Of a stretch of 37,027 bases of DNA, positions 36,134 through 37,027 are shown piece after piece. A model generated the notes under the pieces. The model was given only the letters and a program-made list of their open reading frames with translations. It ran no database searches and was not told the DNA's origin. Position numbers and translations under genes: made by a program. This DNA is from Bacteroidales bacterium (GTDB taxonomy: Bacteria; Bacteroidota; Bacteroidia; Bacteroidales; UBA12077). The DNA lies in NCBI GenBank assembly GCA_030668615.1, contig DAOUTQ010000014.1, positions 1 through 37,027 of the forward strand, written 5' to 3'. Numbering within the stretch: position 1 is the stretch's first letter; every line of letters starts with the position of its first letter.

Positions 36134-37027
36134 ATGAAGAAAAGTATTTATAATACTCTCAGAATTATTATTGCAATAGTGGCATTGTTTTTTTTATCTT
36201 TTACTGTTACTGGAAATGAATTAGAAAGAGAGCTAAACAAAATTGAGTTATACATTGAAAATGATATTGATTCAGCATTACTAATTCTTAATAATATATA
36301 TGAAAAGTATAGGCGTTCAGCCACAGATTGGGAAATAGCAAGAATGTATCATTTTTACGCAAACATCTACGCAGATAAGGAGGAAAATCAAAATGCGCTT
36401 GAGTATTATTTAATGGCAAAAGAAAAATATGAATCAATTGATTCATTAAAACGAGCGGCCTCATTGTATCCCGACATTGGAGTAATTTATTATTGGTTGG
36501 GTGATTATGAAAAAGCCATAGCTGCTTATATGGAAGGTGTAAAAGCTGCTGAGCTTAACAACGATAAGATATCCATGGCCCGTTGTTTTCAAAACATGGG
36601 TTTGGTCTATAGTGAAATAGGCGAAATTGATTTAACTCTAAAATATTATAATAAAGTCCTTGAACTCTCAAATCAAATACCAAATTTTGACTCAGAAAAA
36701 GCAGGTGCTCTGCAGAATATTGGAGTTGAATATTCTAAACAAGGAGAATTAGAAACTGCTATCAACTATTATCAACAGTCTCTTAAGATTTATGAAGAAT
36801 TGAATGAACTTGGTAATATGGCAATAACATATAATAATATTGGAGTTTTATTTTCGCAAAAACAGCTAAGCGATTCAACCATTACTTATTATAAAAAAGC
36901 GCTAAATGTTTTTTATAGTATTGATTTCAAAAGAGGGATTTCTATTTCTTTATATAATATTGGTCAAATATACAGGCAAGAAATGAAGAACGAATTGGCC
37001 CTTGAATACTTTTATAAAAGCCTTGAA
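36134..37027 (+). CDS. TPR-repeat sensor protein, truncated by window end
   Basis: MKKSIYNTLRIIIAIVALFFLSFTVTG signal; repeated TPRs (ALQNIGVEYSKQGELETAINYYQQSLKIYEEL); open to position 37027. Confidence 0.9.
   Translation, partial: MKKSIYNTLRIIIAIVALFFLSFTVTGNELERELNKIELYIENDIDSALLILNNIYEKYRRSATDWEIARMYHFYANIYADKEENQNALEYYLMAKEKYESIDSLKRAASLYPDIGVIYYWLGDYEKAIAAYMEGVKAAELNNDKISMARCFQNMGLVYSEIGEIDLTLKYYNKVLELSNQIPNFDSEKAGALQNIGVEYSKQGELETAINYYQQSLKIYEELNELGNMAITYNNIGVLFSQKQLSDSTITYYKKALNVFYSIDFKRGISISLYNIGQIYRQEMKNELALEYFYKSLE

Overview
This is a low-GC Bacteroidetes-type chromosomal segment. The evidence is the TPR-SpoIIE regulators, DUF5686, CvpA, many OMP-family beta-barrels and TAnnTTTG-like promoters. 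I saw no rRNA, tRNA, IS element or CRISPR array. Housekeeping genes are tyrS, atpD-atpC, a polyprenyl synthetase and a Cys/Met PLP enzyme. They are interspersed with surface-polysaccharide genes (Wzz-like, O-antigen ligase-like, GT9) and a membrane-anchored reductive-dehalogenase-like protein. A TetR / LolA-like / double FtsX / LolD-like ATPase / OMP cluster and an ECF sigma operon are also present, along with several TPR sensor proteins. Points most worth a second look: (i) an un-called 40-aa ORF with a canonical double-glycine leader (33496-33618, minus), with a candidate promoter and a terminator of its own; (ii) a four-helix-bundle (IVP/S23-like) gene wedged exactly between the stop codon of an ABC ATPase gene and the non-ATG start of the next gene, flanked by short degenerate repeats; (iii) an O-antigen ligase-like gene with no ATG and an in-frame TGA; (iv) a set of GTAAC-N16/17-CGTC/T ECF-type promoters; (v) a reductive-dehalogenase-like protein fused to its own membrane anchor. 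All family assignments come from reading the sequence; no database search was run.
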